A DNA stretch of 64,000 nucleotides, taken from the NCBI GenBank assembly GCA_907163375.1, contig CAJQUW010008964.1:208501-272500 (forward strand), read 5' to 3'. Shown here piece after piece: positions 48,723 to 60,348 of the stretch. The translations under genes were made by a program, and so were the position numbers. The stretch comes from Prostheceraeus crozeri. Lineage: Eukaryota > Platyhelminthes > Polycladida > Euryleptidae. The notes beneath the pieces were generated by a model. That model had not been told where the DNA came from. It saw only the letters and a list, made by a program, of their open reading frames with translations, and made no database searches. The number at the start of each line of letters is the position of its first letter. The first letter of the stretch is position 1.

Positions 48723-51179
48723 CAATGTTCCTACTGGTTAACTTGAAAATTTTCGGGCATTGAGTTTTCCCGCAAAAATTCGGGCATTTTTCGGGCATGA
48801 ATACTATTTATCTTTATTGAACAAAGGGACTAACATAGGTCTATGTTCGCGAACATAACGCACATATTTTATCGATCTGGTCACCTTAAATATACTGCCA
48901 AATCTTTTTTGTTCGACGTAGTAGGCCTACGCTTCATACTTTCTGATGATAATAGTTTTCTGCGGTAGTTTTCGTTGCGGTAGGCCACGTTGGTTTCAAT
49001 CATATAAAATAACTTACATGTATTATTCAGGGTAGTGCTCCAACTATGTATTCTTTAAATACATGTACGTCAATACACATGCATCCTGATATTCGTATTA
49101 CTAGGTGTTGGGAATATAATTTACATAGCATAAGCAAAAACTATATATGAAAAATCATAAATTACTTCGACACGACCACTATTTTGAAAACTACTTCCAA
49201 GATGAGTAAATCCGTCTTTGGCAAGTATTTACTCTGGTTTCTAGAAAAATGCTGACACTCTCAATGTAATTTACTGCAAGTAGGCCTACATGCACGAACA
49301 CAATACAAAACTGTCCTTCAAATAAGGTATGTAGAACTGAAAAAAGGACAATCACGTCTAACTCTCAAAACTCGGTTTAATTATCTAGAGTAGTCTTCTG
49401 CTTCTTTTGACCAGCATCAGCTGCCTCAGCATCAAGATCAACATTGATAGCATGTCTTTTCAAAATGTTCTGTACAATTTTTGATGTTTGTTTTTCTTTT
49501 TTCTCGCCAATTATAATCTCGTCATCGAATCTCTGAGCTGAGGTCTGCAGGTCTTCCATTAGCTTGCGTATTTTGTTGCATTCATCGGTCTTCTTTCTGA
49601 TGTCATCCTCCATTTCCTTCGATTGCTTTTGAAGAAGCATCATGACGTCATTTGTCCTTTTGGAATCGTCTGGTTCTTTAATAATTTTCTGTTGCTTATA
49701 TTTTCTTTTCATTTCTTCTTCTAATCTTTGTTGGTCTTCGCGCTTCCTCATATGTGCTGCCCGTGCAGCTAAGGCCATATTAACCAATTCTTTCGTCACT
49801 GGCATGGTTGCAGCGGTCCAGCTCTTTACTCTCATGCATGATTTTGAGACGAGCACAGCTGTGACGGTCTCCGGTTTCATGTTCTTTCTTTTGCAAAGTG
49901 TCATGGAGGACACTGAACACACGTTCTACATCCGAATTTCCGTGAGGCAATGCGCAAATCGCTAGAGCGAGTCGTACCATCAACGGGTATTTGCCAGTTT
50001 TGTGGATATTCACCCAATGTTCTCGAACATTTTCGACAAGAGTATGATGTTTGGGTTTCATACTTTGAACCTGTCTTATTTCCAACACAAGTGTGGAGGT
50101 CTCAGCGGAGGAAATCACATTTGGCATACACTTCGCCAAGCGAAGACCCCATTTCTCCATTTCTGTATCATACTGTTTCTCTAGAGCGAGAAATTCGGTA
50201 GATTTCAATAACTTATTCCCAAAGGGCAGATAGAATAGAAGCTTTTGTGCCGCTGTTGAGAAGAAACTGTTCATCATCTCAATCGCATCAGCTTGTTCTG
50301 ATGGTACCAAGTCGGCAAGTAAGGCCTGGGCCTTGCGACCAATACAGAATTGATAATGATTTAACCATATTTCTTTATTAGTTGGATCAATCTTCCATAT
50401 CTTCCTCGGCAGGTGTTTTGGTTGGACGAAACGCAGCAGGAGTTTTCGGAGAAGATCAACCATCGAAGTATGAAGAGTGTGAATTTGAACATCACTCTGC
50501 AAACAAAACTCTGCTGTCGAAACCAAATTACTAATGAGTCTCTTTGAATGTAGTGGCTTATGAGAGAAATGTAAATACTGACTTCGAGGAAATAATTCAG
50601 AGGTATCATCGTATCTGTAATAATTGGAAATTCATTAATTACCAATATAATTCATCAATTCGCTGAGAATAATTTCATGGGTATAATTAACATGAACAAT
50701 TTATAGGCCTACATAGCAAATTTTTAACTCTCATTTACTACAATCAAGTGTTAACATATCAAAATTCCAGGACTTTTCCAGAAGTGTGAAATTTAAGGAG
50801 TTTCCAGGGTCCCTAAAATTTATTTTAAGATTTAAGGAGTTTTCCAGGAAATTGAGGAGCGCAGGAACCCTGAATAAAACAAACTGGAGAAAAATTGATA
50901 AATTTATGGCCATCTCTTTAGAGCCTCGACATATGGACATGATACATAATCAATAGTTGCAGAAGATTTTCTGTCGCATCCCTCAAAGGCTCTGCAATTT
51001 CACCTTTCAGAGGCGTTCCTGAACTGTACATATGATAGGGGCCTATGTTTTCGTTATATATCAACAGTATATACGTAATAGGAATTTAGATCAAAATTCG
51101 GGCACTCGCTACCAAAAATTTCGGGCATTCGGGCGTCATGATTTTGGATTCGGGCATTCGGGCGAGAGTAGGAACACTG
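48723..51179 (-). mobile_element. Inner hAT element, 2.46 kb
   Basis: The left end CAATGTTCCTACT (48723-48735) and inverted right end CAGTGTTCCTACT (51167-51179) form short TIRs with the CAGTG style of hAT. TTCCCA flanks both sides (48717-48722 and 51180-51185), a 6-bp duplication. Subterminal regions carry many copies of TTCGGGCATT in inverted orientation. The interior encodes the C-terminal half of a hAT transposase on the minus strand. Three of the window's five TAGGCCTA octamers lie here. Confidence 0.85.
49377..50614 (-). pseudogene. hAT transposase C-terminal half with coiled-coil extension
   Basis: An acceptor-like TTATTACAG precedes an open stretch from 50614: SELFPRSQYLHFSHKPLHSK, then helical sequence. 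The hAT dimerisation signature follows: YPLMVRLALAICALPHGNSD-VERVFSVLHDTL, with the catalytic Glu of the ER-x-FS motif. A frameshift near 49820 leads into the frame ending at 49377, which is almost all charged heptad-like sequence (MRKREDQQRLEEEMKRKYKQ ... SKEMEDDIRKKTDECNKIRK) ending KKQKTTLDN. Such a coiled coil of about 130 residues beyond the hAT domain is unusual. The N-terminal zinc finger and first catalytic Asp residues are not visible. Confidence 0.8.
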
Positions 51180-52005
51180 TTCCCATGGAGAATTGCCATT
51201 GAAGGTGTACAACATTTTCCGCGAGATTTGGTGTAATAACGAAACATAGCATGGGCAAAACCGGGACACGTTTAACTTTGCTTAAAGTGAAAAGATTGCA
51301 CTCAAACCTTGTAGTCTTTACAATCGATTATTTTTATAGTCTCGAATTTATTTATGATTCATTACTTATGGCAAATATGATTGCATAATAAACAATGTGA
51401 ATTCACAGACCATATCATTTCACACTGAAGAGGAAAACTTCGTTTTCAGTGAATAAATGCCACTCAGTTTTATAGCGATTATTGTTACTTTTGTCCTGTA
51501 TTCAGATCAGTGGTAAATATAAATACATGCGCGTGCATTATAGGAAGTATACATTCACAGTGACTCCTACGATCTGGACATGACAATCAAGAAACATATG
51601 GCCACATACAATGAATGTTAAAATTGGGCCATCACACAACACGTCGAAGTCAACTTTGAAAAGTAGGCCAAATAACAGCACGACTTGCATGGCGGCGCAA
51701 ATACAGGTTGCTATTTGGAGCAAGAAAGGGGGAATATCAATCTTGCATATCCCTAATACAAATTATCATCCAACAATGTAGGAACATTAGAATAAAGACC
51801 TCCTGGAAAAAGGTGATCGTTATTTCATTCAAACGAAGTTAATCCTCCTCTGTGACTTTGTTCATAATTTGTCAACATTTTCCGTGAATTTGTCACATTT
51901 TGTCACACAGACAGCGAAAAACACACAATTTGTCACATTTTATTTTGAGATGAAAATGTGTCACATATTGTCACGTTTTGTCACATCGGCTCACCCCTGT
52001 AAGTT

Positions 52006-52822
52006 TCTTTACTGACACCTACAAAAAGTACAACATAAAATGTGAAATCAAAACTATCACTAGGAAATCAAACTTTTAACAAACTTTCGGATGATGCAAT
52101 TTTTCTTTTTTTGATAACATTTACTTCAACTTCGTTCAGTCAATAACGCTGCATAATTTTTGCGATCACAAGTGACAGATGGCAGCACAAACTGTCAAGG
52201 ATAGCCGAAAGCAAACAAAGAACTAACTTTTCTACGTATTACGGCTAGAGCTTTCATGTTTTGGCTTGAAATAATGCTGGTGTCATCAGCTCCAAGAGTA
52301 TACTAGCTTTATCAAAATCGAACCATTCATTATCTGGCAAACTTGGAATTAGTAATTTTCCCCCTTAAAGCAATATATGGTGAGTCATCTCAGCTTCGCG
52401 ATAGGGGTCAGTCAAACGAAGATAGATATTATTCGAAATTGGCGGTCGCTAAGTAGTGTTAACTCCCCATCACCGCGGTTCGAAGCGGAAGCACGAAGGG
52501 CATCATTCTTCATCCGATAAATTGCAAAAAGTTGATATCCATGACACAAGGTACAGCCGAAAAGATTGATATAATGACACCGCACAATGCGAGAAAACAC
52601 TTCAATGACGTAATCAAGCAATTTATCAAATTGTCATTTTATAATAAATAACTTGGTAAGTCCCAGTTGTTGAAAATCGATTGTCACGAGACTGGGCAGA
52701 CACTGGGATTAATAGACTGCACGTCTAGTACGTCGCAAATGAAGTATTTACTTAGGGTCACACTTAAGTCTAACCAAATCTAAGTAATTTTGTACACATA
52801 GTAGTGCAACACATAATGAAGC
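52006..52822. other. AT-rich non-coding stretch
   Basis: No gene recognised between two DNA-element blocks. Confidence 0.5.
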
Positions 52823-53299
52823 CAGTGTTGGCCGGTAAAAAACTACCCTGGTATTTACCATCCGGTAAAAGCTGTCAATTTTACATTCCTTTGTAGCAAA
52901 AACGGGCTAAAACTGACTAGAACTGGCTGAAACTCTTTTTCCAATATTATTGTCCTAGTCTTTACGTACAAACAAGGCATTGATTGATGCTCCTAGTTTC
53001 AATGATTAACGCCAGTCATAATAAGTTCACTTTATTTGTCCTAAGTTCATCTAATTCTATCAAGATTAGGCCTGTATTTCCAGAATTCAAGCCTTATCAA
53101 TAATTTCAAATAAGCAGATACTTTAAGAATAAGAGCAAACTTGTGGATAAACTATTATAGCTATACGATGCTGATACGTGCATATGTTCTTATAAAACTA
53201 TGTGCATTATTTCTAACTATCATGTCTTTTGCTATTTTATTAAGTTAATTCAATAAAATAGGCAACAAGTGTACATGCTAGTTAGATAGTACATAACTT

Positions 53300-54036
53300 A
53301 CAGCAGAGCAATAAGTTTGCGACTGAATATCAACAAGTCAAAATTATTAGTGCTGCCTAAAAGAAATGAAGCAAGTTTGGATACATTCTCTTTGCCAGAG
53401 GTACAAAATGTGTCACATTTGAAAATCCTCGGAGTCACATTTTCTTCAAATTTGAAATGGAATTCTCATGTTGACGATATACTCAGGAAATGTAATTCAA
53501 GACTGTATGCTCTTCGTGTCCTACGCCCTGTTGTGTCTCGTGATATCCTGATGCAGACCTACAAAGGCATTATTCTATCTCTATTGGACTACACATCGCC
53601 AGTATTTATTGGATTGTCTCGTCTCCTACAAACAAGATTGGAGCGATTCTTGAGACGCTGCCATCGTATAGTCCATGTAAGTGAGTGCGATTGCAAGGAG
53701 TTTGATTACCTAAGTGAACACCGAATGGAAGTTGTCTGCAAGTTGTTCAGGTCTGCTGAGAACAATATGGAGCATCCCTTTCATTCAATCATTCCTCACC
53801 AGCTTGCGAGAAGTGGACAGTATGTCATCGAACTTGCGAGGACTTCTAGACGACAGCGTCAATTTCAGATTTGTGTTGCCAGATACCTAAATGGCATTTG
53901 TACTTAAGTGAATTATAACTGGTACATTTCGTCATTTTGTCAATTTTCTTGATTTCTTTGTGTGCCATGTAAACAGCATTTTGCACTTACTTGATTGCTA
54001 TTACTTAGAAATATATACGCTTTCTTTCTTTCTTAG
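53300..54036 (+). mobile_element. 5'-truncated APE-type LINE with (CTTT)n tail
   Basis: A plus-strand copy that keeps only the end of the RT ORF (to 53907), a 3' UTR of about 110 bp and a CTTTCTTTCTTTCTT tail at about 54021-54036. The 5' end is lost upstream of the thumb domain. It lies within the probable DNA element at 52823-55136. No clear TSD was found. Confidence 0.82.
53317..53907 (+). CDS. LINE reverse transcriptase, thumb to C-terminus
   Basis: A 196-codon unbroken frame: INKSKLLVLPKRNEASLD, LKILGVTFSSNLKWNSHVDD, ILRKCNSRLYALRVLRPVVS, YKGIILSLLDYTSPVFIGLS, LERFLRRCHRIVHVSECDCK and a short tail ending LNGICT. This is the region after the RT catalytic motifs in APE-type LINEs. The frame is intact, so the insertion is fairly young, but the fragment has no enzyme activity on its own. 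The first codon is not a real start. Confidence 0.85.
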   Translation: MRLNINKSKLLVLPKRNEASLDTFSLPEVQNVSHLKILGVTFSSNLKWNSHVDDILRKCNSRLYALRVLRPVVSRDILMQTYKGIILSLLDYTSPVFIGLSRLLQTRLERFLRRCHRIVHVSECDCKEFDYLSEHRMEVVCKLFRSAENNMEHPFHSIIPHQLARSGQYVIELARTSRRQRQFQICVARYLNGICT

Positions 54037-55136
54037 CTTTATTTAAGAACATTTACAGTTTAAGAGGTGTAGGCGAAAAATGTGATGCCAGAGGAATTTA
54101 ATTCCTGATGTTTAGAATTTAGTTCAAAATATAAAAACATGTTCCACTTTAGTTATTCGATTTAATCATACATGTACCTTACTTGTACCCCATGATGAAT
54201 TCTAAAATTAGAATATCACTGTGAATTTAAAAACACGTCGCATTCATTCAAGCGGCCATTCGATCACCCATGCAATATCACCAGTCATCAGTACTGTTTG
54301 TCCTTCTCAGACCAACAACCAATTCTGCAGATTAATGGAGGTGTTCTTTAAGATAATCTGAAGGTGTTCAGACGTGTCTTTCGCTTTAGTAAGGTTGCCG
54401 CTGCGCAGTATTGTTCTTTGTTCTCCCAAATCATACTTTTCCGCTACTTGCAACCACGAGCATTACAGTCAAATAATAGCAGTGGAAATGTATTTCCAGT
54501 GGCTACTGCAAATTGCTTGACTTGTAAGCGGAGACTCACTGGTGGAGAGGCCCTGTGGTAGGTAGTATGTTGACTCTGCATCCGGGAGAGATGATTTCTA
54601 ACTTGGATCGCACAAAAAAAGACACATAAGAATTAGAGTAGGATAAGTTAATGTAAGCCAAGTGAAGAAAGGTGTTCGATTAATGTGCTTTCGTGCCTAG
54701 ACTATCAATATTTATCTTTATTCTTTTAAATTACAAGAAATACAATCTTTTCACTTGCAAGAGCACTCACACGATGACAATTTCAGAATTAGCTATTGAC
54801 TCCCATTATCTGGCTAATAGGCAAGTGATGCTGAAGTCAAAGTTGGTCATAAACATATTGGAAAAATAGGCAGAGCAACTATACGCTTACACAGCATCGT
54901 CTATCGTTCGTCATAAAACTGATAAAAATTGTTTCTATCCAAAACTCAAGGTAGTGCTCTGCACCATGCAATTGCAATCTGAAAACTCGCAAGCATCACC
55001 ACACTCAAATTTTAAGTCGATCTTACGATAAAAAACAAACTGAGTTTTTGGAATTCTAGTTTTTGCCAGTTTTAGCCGGTTTTACCAATTTTTCCGGGTT
55101 TAATCGTGTTTTTACCACTTACTAGCAAAACCCAGT

Positions 55137-55894
55137 ATTACTTTAACTTTACTTTAATTACAATCGCACAAAAATTCCTCATTTATCTTCAAAACTCATG
55201 TTCGATATGATGATTTACTCTTACAACTGTCAATTCTAAGTTTTTATTTATATTTCCTGTTCAGCCAGCCAAGCGATAAATTTCTGATATGGGAGGTTTT
55301 TAATTACTTTCCCAAGAATTCATACCAACAAGGGAAATTTGAATAAAGAAAGAAAGAAATTGCAGGACACACAAACATTCTTTGTCCGGTTCAGTTAAAC
55401 GGTTCAATTCCTCATGTATTTACCGAGTAAGCATTTTTGATTTTACCTTTAACAGTTCAATAATGATGTGGAATCATATAGACAAATATGACTGCTGCAT
55501 GGAGAAATCTTGTATCACAGAAAGATCTTAGTAAGTTAGTAAAATAAACATCTTACCACCATCGAACTTTAATTCAAGAGAATGAGAGAGAGCCAGAAAA
55601 TGAGAAAATGAATTCACAATTTTTAACTGCGTCGATGACAACTAAAATTGGAGACAGAGACACACACGAATCTTGTAGGCGGAGGAAGATGAACAAGAAA
55701 AAACTCGAACGACTATTGAGGAAAAACGCATCCGAAGCATCTACAAACCAGAAAATGCCGTTATCGAATTTAACTGAACCGTTAATAATTATCGAATGCA
55801 TGGGGTAGCCATGTTTCATTACCCTGAGATAAATAGAGTAGCGGCAATGCTGTCAAACTTCCGTTTTTAGTCGAAAGACACAGAGTTCAATCCT
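55137..55894. other. AT-rich non-coding stretch
   Basis: No gene recognised. A plus frame at 55608-55808 (RKMNKKKLERLLRKNASEAS) is lysine-rich but has no identifiable family. Confidence 0.45.
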
Positions 55895-56760
55895 TAGTTG
55901 GATCAAGTGAAGCTTCATCCTTCGGACAACGTAAAGCCTTCAATTGTCCTACATGATAAATTGTACTATCCTGCAACAGGTGTCAGAGATCAAAGATCTT
56001 GGTATCACAATCCACTCCCCTATCAGCTTCAAAAAACACGTATCATCAGTTGTTTTGCGTGCAAACTGAATGCTTGGCCTCATTAAAAGGGCTTTTGTGA
56101 CTCGAGGTAAGGCTCTTCTGGTGAAACTGTTTAAAATTTACGAACGTCCCATTCTTGAGTATTCATGCATTTTGTGGTGTCTACATCAGCAAGGGTTGAT
56201 CAATGAAATTGAAGACATTCAGCGACGATTTTGCCTATTATTCAGCGATCTGCGACAGTTAGTATAAAAATCGCTTGCATGAACTAACACTTTTAAAGTT
56301 GTCTTCCCGCCGCCTAAAATATAAATTGATATTTGTCTACAAAATGTTAAATGGTCTCGTCAACCTTGATGTTGAGGAATACTTTTCATTTTCCGTGCGA
56401 AATCCATGCCGAAACAATCCCTACGCGATCATGCACGAGGACAAAAACACCAGTGAAATACCATTTCTCTACAAGTTATGTGATTAAGCACTGGAATAAG
56501 TTGACTTACTTCTAAGTTTCTGCTCCCTCTTTAAATGACTTTAAGCATCGATTATCGAACTACTTCCGCATCAACGACATATGGTAATCCCTTGATTTCT
56601 CTACTTTTATTTGAAATGTACTTATTGCTTGATTTTAACTTCATTGTTCATGAATGTTTGGTTTTTGTTGCCCTTCATGGGCTTTCCCAATTTGTCATGG
56701 TCTGAGTCATCATTTGTGTTTTATGTGAATGTTATATGACAAATATATTATCATTATCAA
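55895..56760 (+). mobile_element. Decayed LINE 3' half
   Basis: Plus-strand pol C-terminal similarity is spread over three frames: DLGITIHSPISFKKHVSSVV, MLGLIKRAFVTRGKALLVKL ... YERPILEYSCILWC ... IEDIQRRFCLLF (56070-56267), then HELTLLKLSSRRLKYKLIFV (56275-56487) and VIKHWNKLTY ... LNDFKHRLSNYFRINDIW to about 56585. A 3' UTR with a TTATCATTATCA tail ends near 56760. At least two frameshifts and three stops are present. Confidence 0.75.
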
Positions 56761-57414
56761 GTCTATTTGGTTTACGCAGGGTTCTACAAAAATAAGGACA
56801 CCTGTCTATCTGATTGAGACGCCTGAACTTCACTCGATGTAAATACTTTTATCAATGAATTCTGTAACTACCGTATTTTTAGCTGCAAACTTACCAGTCA
56901 AATTTACCTAATAGTGAAATCCAACAATCTCCCATTAGCTGTCATCACTAATCCAAAATCTTCTTGTGACTGAAGGGATGCAACAATTTCTCGTTTTGTA
57001 TACTTTAAAAATAAACTATTTAATTGCAAGTGACCTTATGATTTGTTTTCAACAACAGTTGTATTCAATTCATTGAAAAATAGGATGCAACAACTTGCAC
57101 TTCAATGTATTCACAAATCACAACCTCACTAATGATTTTCCGCTGTGCTATTGCATCTTATATTATCTAAAAAAACATTGAATTATGATCGCAGTTATAG
57201 GGGCTAAGATGATAATTTGGGATGTTGGATACTAAGGTGTTAATTTCTAGCTGCGAAGCTCGGGATGTTCACTAAATTATTAAAGGAGCGCCATAGCTCC
57301 CGTTTGCGGAACGCTGGACTTTAAGGAAACATTAGCACACCTTTTAGCAGGATGCGGAAAGGGTATCAGCTCCATGGAAACTTTCGACTTAAAAGGATTG
57401 TAAGACGTTGTGTA
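56761..57414. other. AT-rich non-coding stretch
   Basis: No gene recognised between the two LINE remnants. Confidence 0.5.
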
Positions 57415-57900
57415 CATGTCAATTGTTATTAATTTATTACACTCATAAGTGCATAAAGCAGCAAGTCAAAACAAATTTGCAATACGTAGATGTACGAAGT
57501 AAAGTCAACAAATTGATCAATGATAAAATATATACAGCTAGGCCTACTGGGAAAGTAACGCTCGTTTTTCAATATAGAAAATTATACGAGTTCTTCTTGA
57601 ACCTCGGTAGGAATGTAGAGTTCACAGTGTCAGGAGGCAGGGAATTCCAGTCGTGAATGACACGCTGGGAAAAAAAATATTTGCGGGTTTGAGCCCCTGA
57701 AGATTTTTAAGTCATGGCCACGGGTCCTTGGGGTCAAAGGGTTGAAGAACTTCACTAGATCACATGGGAAATGAAAAATGAGAAATTCTGAACACGGCTA
57801 TTAAGTCAAAAGCACGGCGGAGAAGTTGGAGCGGTGCAATGCCCAGCATCCGAAGGCGGTCTTCGTAGGGCTGCCCCGATAAGTGCATCACACACCGAAT
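57415..57900 (-). mobile_element. LINE C-terminal relic
   Basis: The minus strand reads QPYEDRLRMLGIAPLQLLRR then AFDLIAVFRISHFSF (57880-57770). After frame shifts it reads NPQIFFSQRVIHDWNSLPPD and TVNSTFLPRFKKNSYNFLY (57690-57575). This is the typical LINE pol C-terminus (R-V-x-x-W-N-S-L-P then F-K-x-x-L). The 3' UTR ends in AATAAATTAATAAC near 57420. Two frame breaks separate the pieces. Confidence 0.7.
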
Positions 57901-60348
57901 GAAACATCATTGACGAAATTTACATTAAATTCCTTCAAACTATGTTTTTTATCAATCATAATCGGACGACTTTTATAACATTATTAGCTAAATTTATGTT
58001 TAAGTAAAGAATTGACCGGAAATTAAAGCAGTAACTATGTGTATCCTTCGTATCGCCAACTAGCTAACCAACAGTTCCATAAATTATAGGCTAGAATTTG
58101 AGTTTCATCCTCGATCAAATTTTATCAATGTCGACGCCAGGAATTTTTGTCGATTTCAAAGTCTATGTATTATCGAGTTCAGGTTTATATATCATCATAG
58201 GTTTCCATTTGGAATGTCGATCTCACCTCAGTGTAAAACAAATAACTATTCTCGAAATGGATTCTGAAATCTAAAATGCGATGTGAATATGTAGTGGCAT
58301 ATTTCCACCCTACACATTATTGAAATATTATTAAAATGAGCCAGTCATTCCGGACTAAATTGTACGAATTGCCATTTTGATGACCTTACTTTCAAGCCAA
58401 AAACATAAAAAAGAAGACGAAAAATAAAAAATCAGTGCAAATTCTCTACCTTTGCTTTAAGGAAGTTTATTATCAAGAGTCAAAAGCAACATCAGGTTAA
58501 CTCACAAATAAAAGCTCCGCTATGTACTATCATTACTTGAGATCTTAAAATGAACAATAATTTCGTAGTGATTTCGCTATCGGTTGTCCACGCTTCATTG
58601 ATAGTTTTTCAAAATTCAATGCTCTCAACCACATTAGAATTGAGGGAGGGACTCTGGGAAGAACATATGAATATCATGAAACATTTACGTTCTAAATGAT
58701 CTGCCTCTCTGACTTCACGTCATTTCCTTCTCTTGCGATGCCTTTTTTGATAACTGCTTTCTGAGTTTTTGCAATATAGTTGCCATCTTCAAAGATGAAA
58801 AAGTTCTTCATCCACGCATTTCCGAAAAAAATAACCCAATTCTTCAACAGGTTTACTCATCATTTCAACGGAGAAAGTTGAATAGATGCTCGTCATTTCT
58901 AAATGCTTCTTTGTCTTGAAAAATGTGAATGTAATGACATCAATCCTCTCGTCATGAAGTCACTAAACAAACTTTCATGCTGACCATATCTTGTCTGGCT
59001 GCATACAACGCTAGAATATCGCCCGATATTTTATGTCCTAATTCGCTGAGTTCTATCACTTCTACTGACGATCTATGCTGCTGATGAGCATTTAAACAAA
59101 GCAAAAGGTGCTCAGAAATAGCTGTAGACAATTTCTTGACAAATGTAGCACTGTCCCACAAATGATGTGACACAAAATGGGGGGCGTGATACAGTAAAGA
59201 ATGCAAGGCAATCAATTATCTACCAATAAGCATTATGTAAAGAAAAAAATAAAATTCATGCTCTTACACAAATAAAATATATCGTCAGACATCTAAGTCC
59301 TTATATACATATATTTAATTAAATGTTGAATTAAGTTTTATTCAATAAGTCTAATTACAGTTAACATTATGCCAATTTTACTTTTTTGCCATTATGCGAA
59401 TGTATATCGGGAGATGGTTGGTTTTCTTGAAACCAACAAATGAACATCTAATGTATTCACGTTTTCAGTGATAAAAATGCTCATTGGGACTGAAGCACTG
59501 ATGAAAGCAATTACGATTATTAATGATACAAACTATCAAGAAATCAAAAAGATGAAACGCAAACGGCATGAGCTGCTTATGTCATCATACATAAACATTA
59601 CCAAACATCAATTGAAAATTCACTATTCAATCAGTACGACATCACATCTGACAAACTGCGTAAGTCTCTGGCAACCAACTCATCCTTTACTAGTGTGGTG
59701 AAATTGCTATATTCCATCAATTTATCAGACAAGCAAATTTGCTTTACTCGCATCAATGTGAGCCGAATGTCAAACAAAACAGTTGTGCCTTACGCAATGA
59801 TGATTGTTACTATGGTTCAGTTTATCAGAATCATCAATGTTGACATTTCTCAGTTCGACAACTAAATTTTGCGATCGATTAAAAGCAGGGCTATTCACTG
59901 ATCCTTTCAGTGGAAAATTTTCAAACTTTGGCGGTAATCATCTTGATATTTAGCGCAAATTGGAGGATTTTTTGTCCATAGTTGATGTCTTTCAACATTC
60001 ATGAAAATTCTAACAAACATGCAGGAGAAGTGTGGTCGACATTTATTGCACATTATGATCTATTTCCGTACTCTTAATTTGTATTCAACTTATACCACTG
60101 TTCTCTATACAAATTAGATAGAATAGAGCACCATTTTGTACTGCAGAATAGTAGAGGATTGCTTGATAGTTATGTGATGACAAAGTTAGACGATTAAAAC
60201 GTCACACGCTAACCGATAGGTCAACATACATTATGTTAATAAGATTTTACTCTCTATAAAGTACCTATATAATTTAAGCAATACAATGCAGTCAATCAAT
60301 ATATGTTATTTTATTAACAGGGTTAACTACTGCTACTGAAAACACGCG
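57901..60348. other. AT-rich non-coding stretch
   Basis: No gene recognised. A minus frame at 59215-58952 (KKLSTAISEHLLLCLNAHQQ ... GHKISGDILALYAARQD) is protein-like, but a stop lies in frame just after the only acceptor-like TTATTGGTAG, so exon status is doubtful. Confidence 0.45.

Larger units (their letters stand above)
48161..51999. mobile_element. Outer hAT-like element holding a SINE and a second hAT element
   Basis: Ends are CAGGGGTGAGCCG at 48161-48173 and its inverse at 51987-51999. TAAGTT directly flanks both (48155-48160 and 52000-52005), a 6-bp duplication. Subterminal regions on both sides are built from repeated TTTTGTCACAT motifs in inverted orientation (for example 48188-48310 and 51860-51990). 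Without its passengers it would be about 1.2 kb with no transposase, so a non-autonomous element. The CAGGGG end fits hAT; the 6-bp TSD is shorter than the usual 8. Confidence 0.78.
52823..55136. mobile_element. Probable DNA element (hAT-like end) carrying a LINE
   Basis: The left end CAGTGTTGGCCGGTAAAAAA has a hAT-like start and continues into GGTAAAAGC ... GGGCTAAAACTGACTAGAAC. At the right (55040-55136) the inverse strand reads GGTAAAACCGGCTAAAACTG followed by GCAAAAACTAGAATTCC, so the subterminal regions are inverted relatives. The exact right terminus and a TSD are not resolved. The interior contains the LINE fragment at 53300-54036. Confidence 0.5.

Noticed and set aside
49642-50201. 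Plus-strand open frames at 49.6-50.2 kb
   Set aside because: They are antisense to the hAT transposase, which has clear motifs on the minus strand.
58952-59215. Minus-strand exon with TTATTGGTAG acceptor
   Set aside because: An in-frame TAA lies between the acceptor and the protein-like part.
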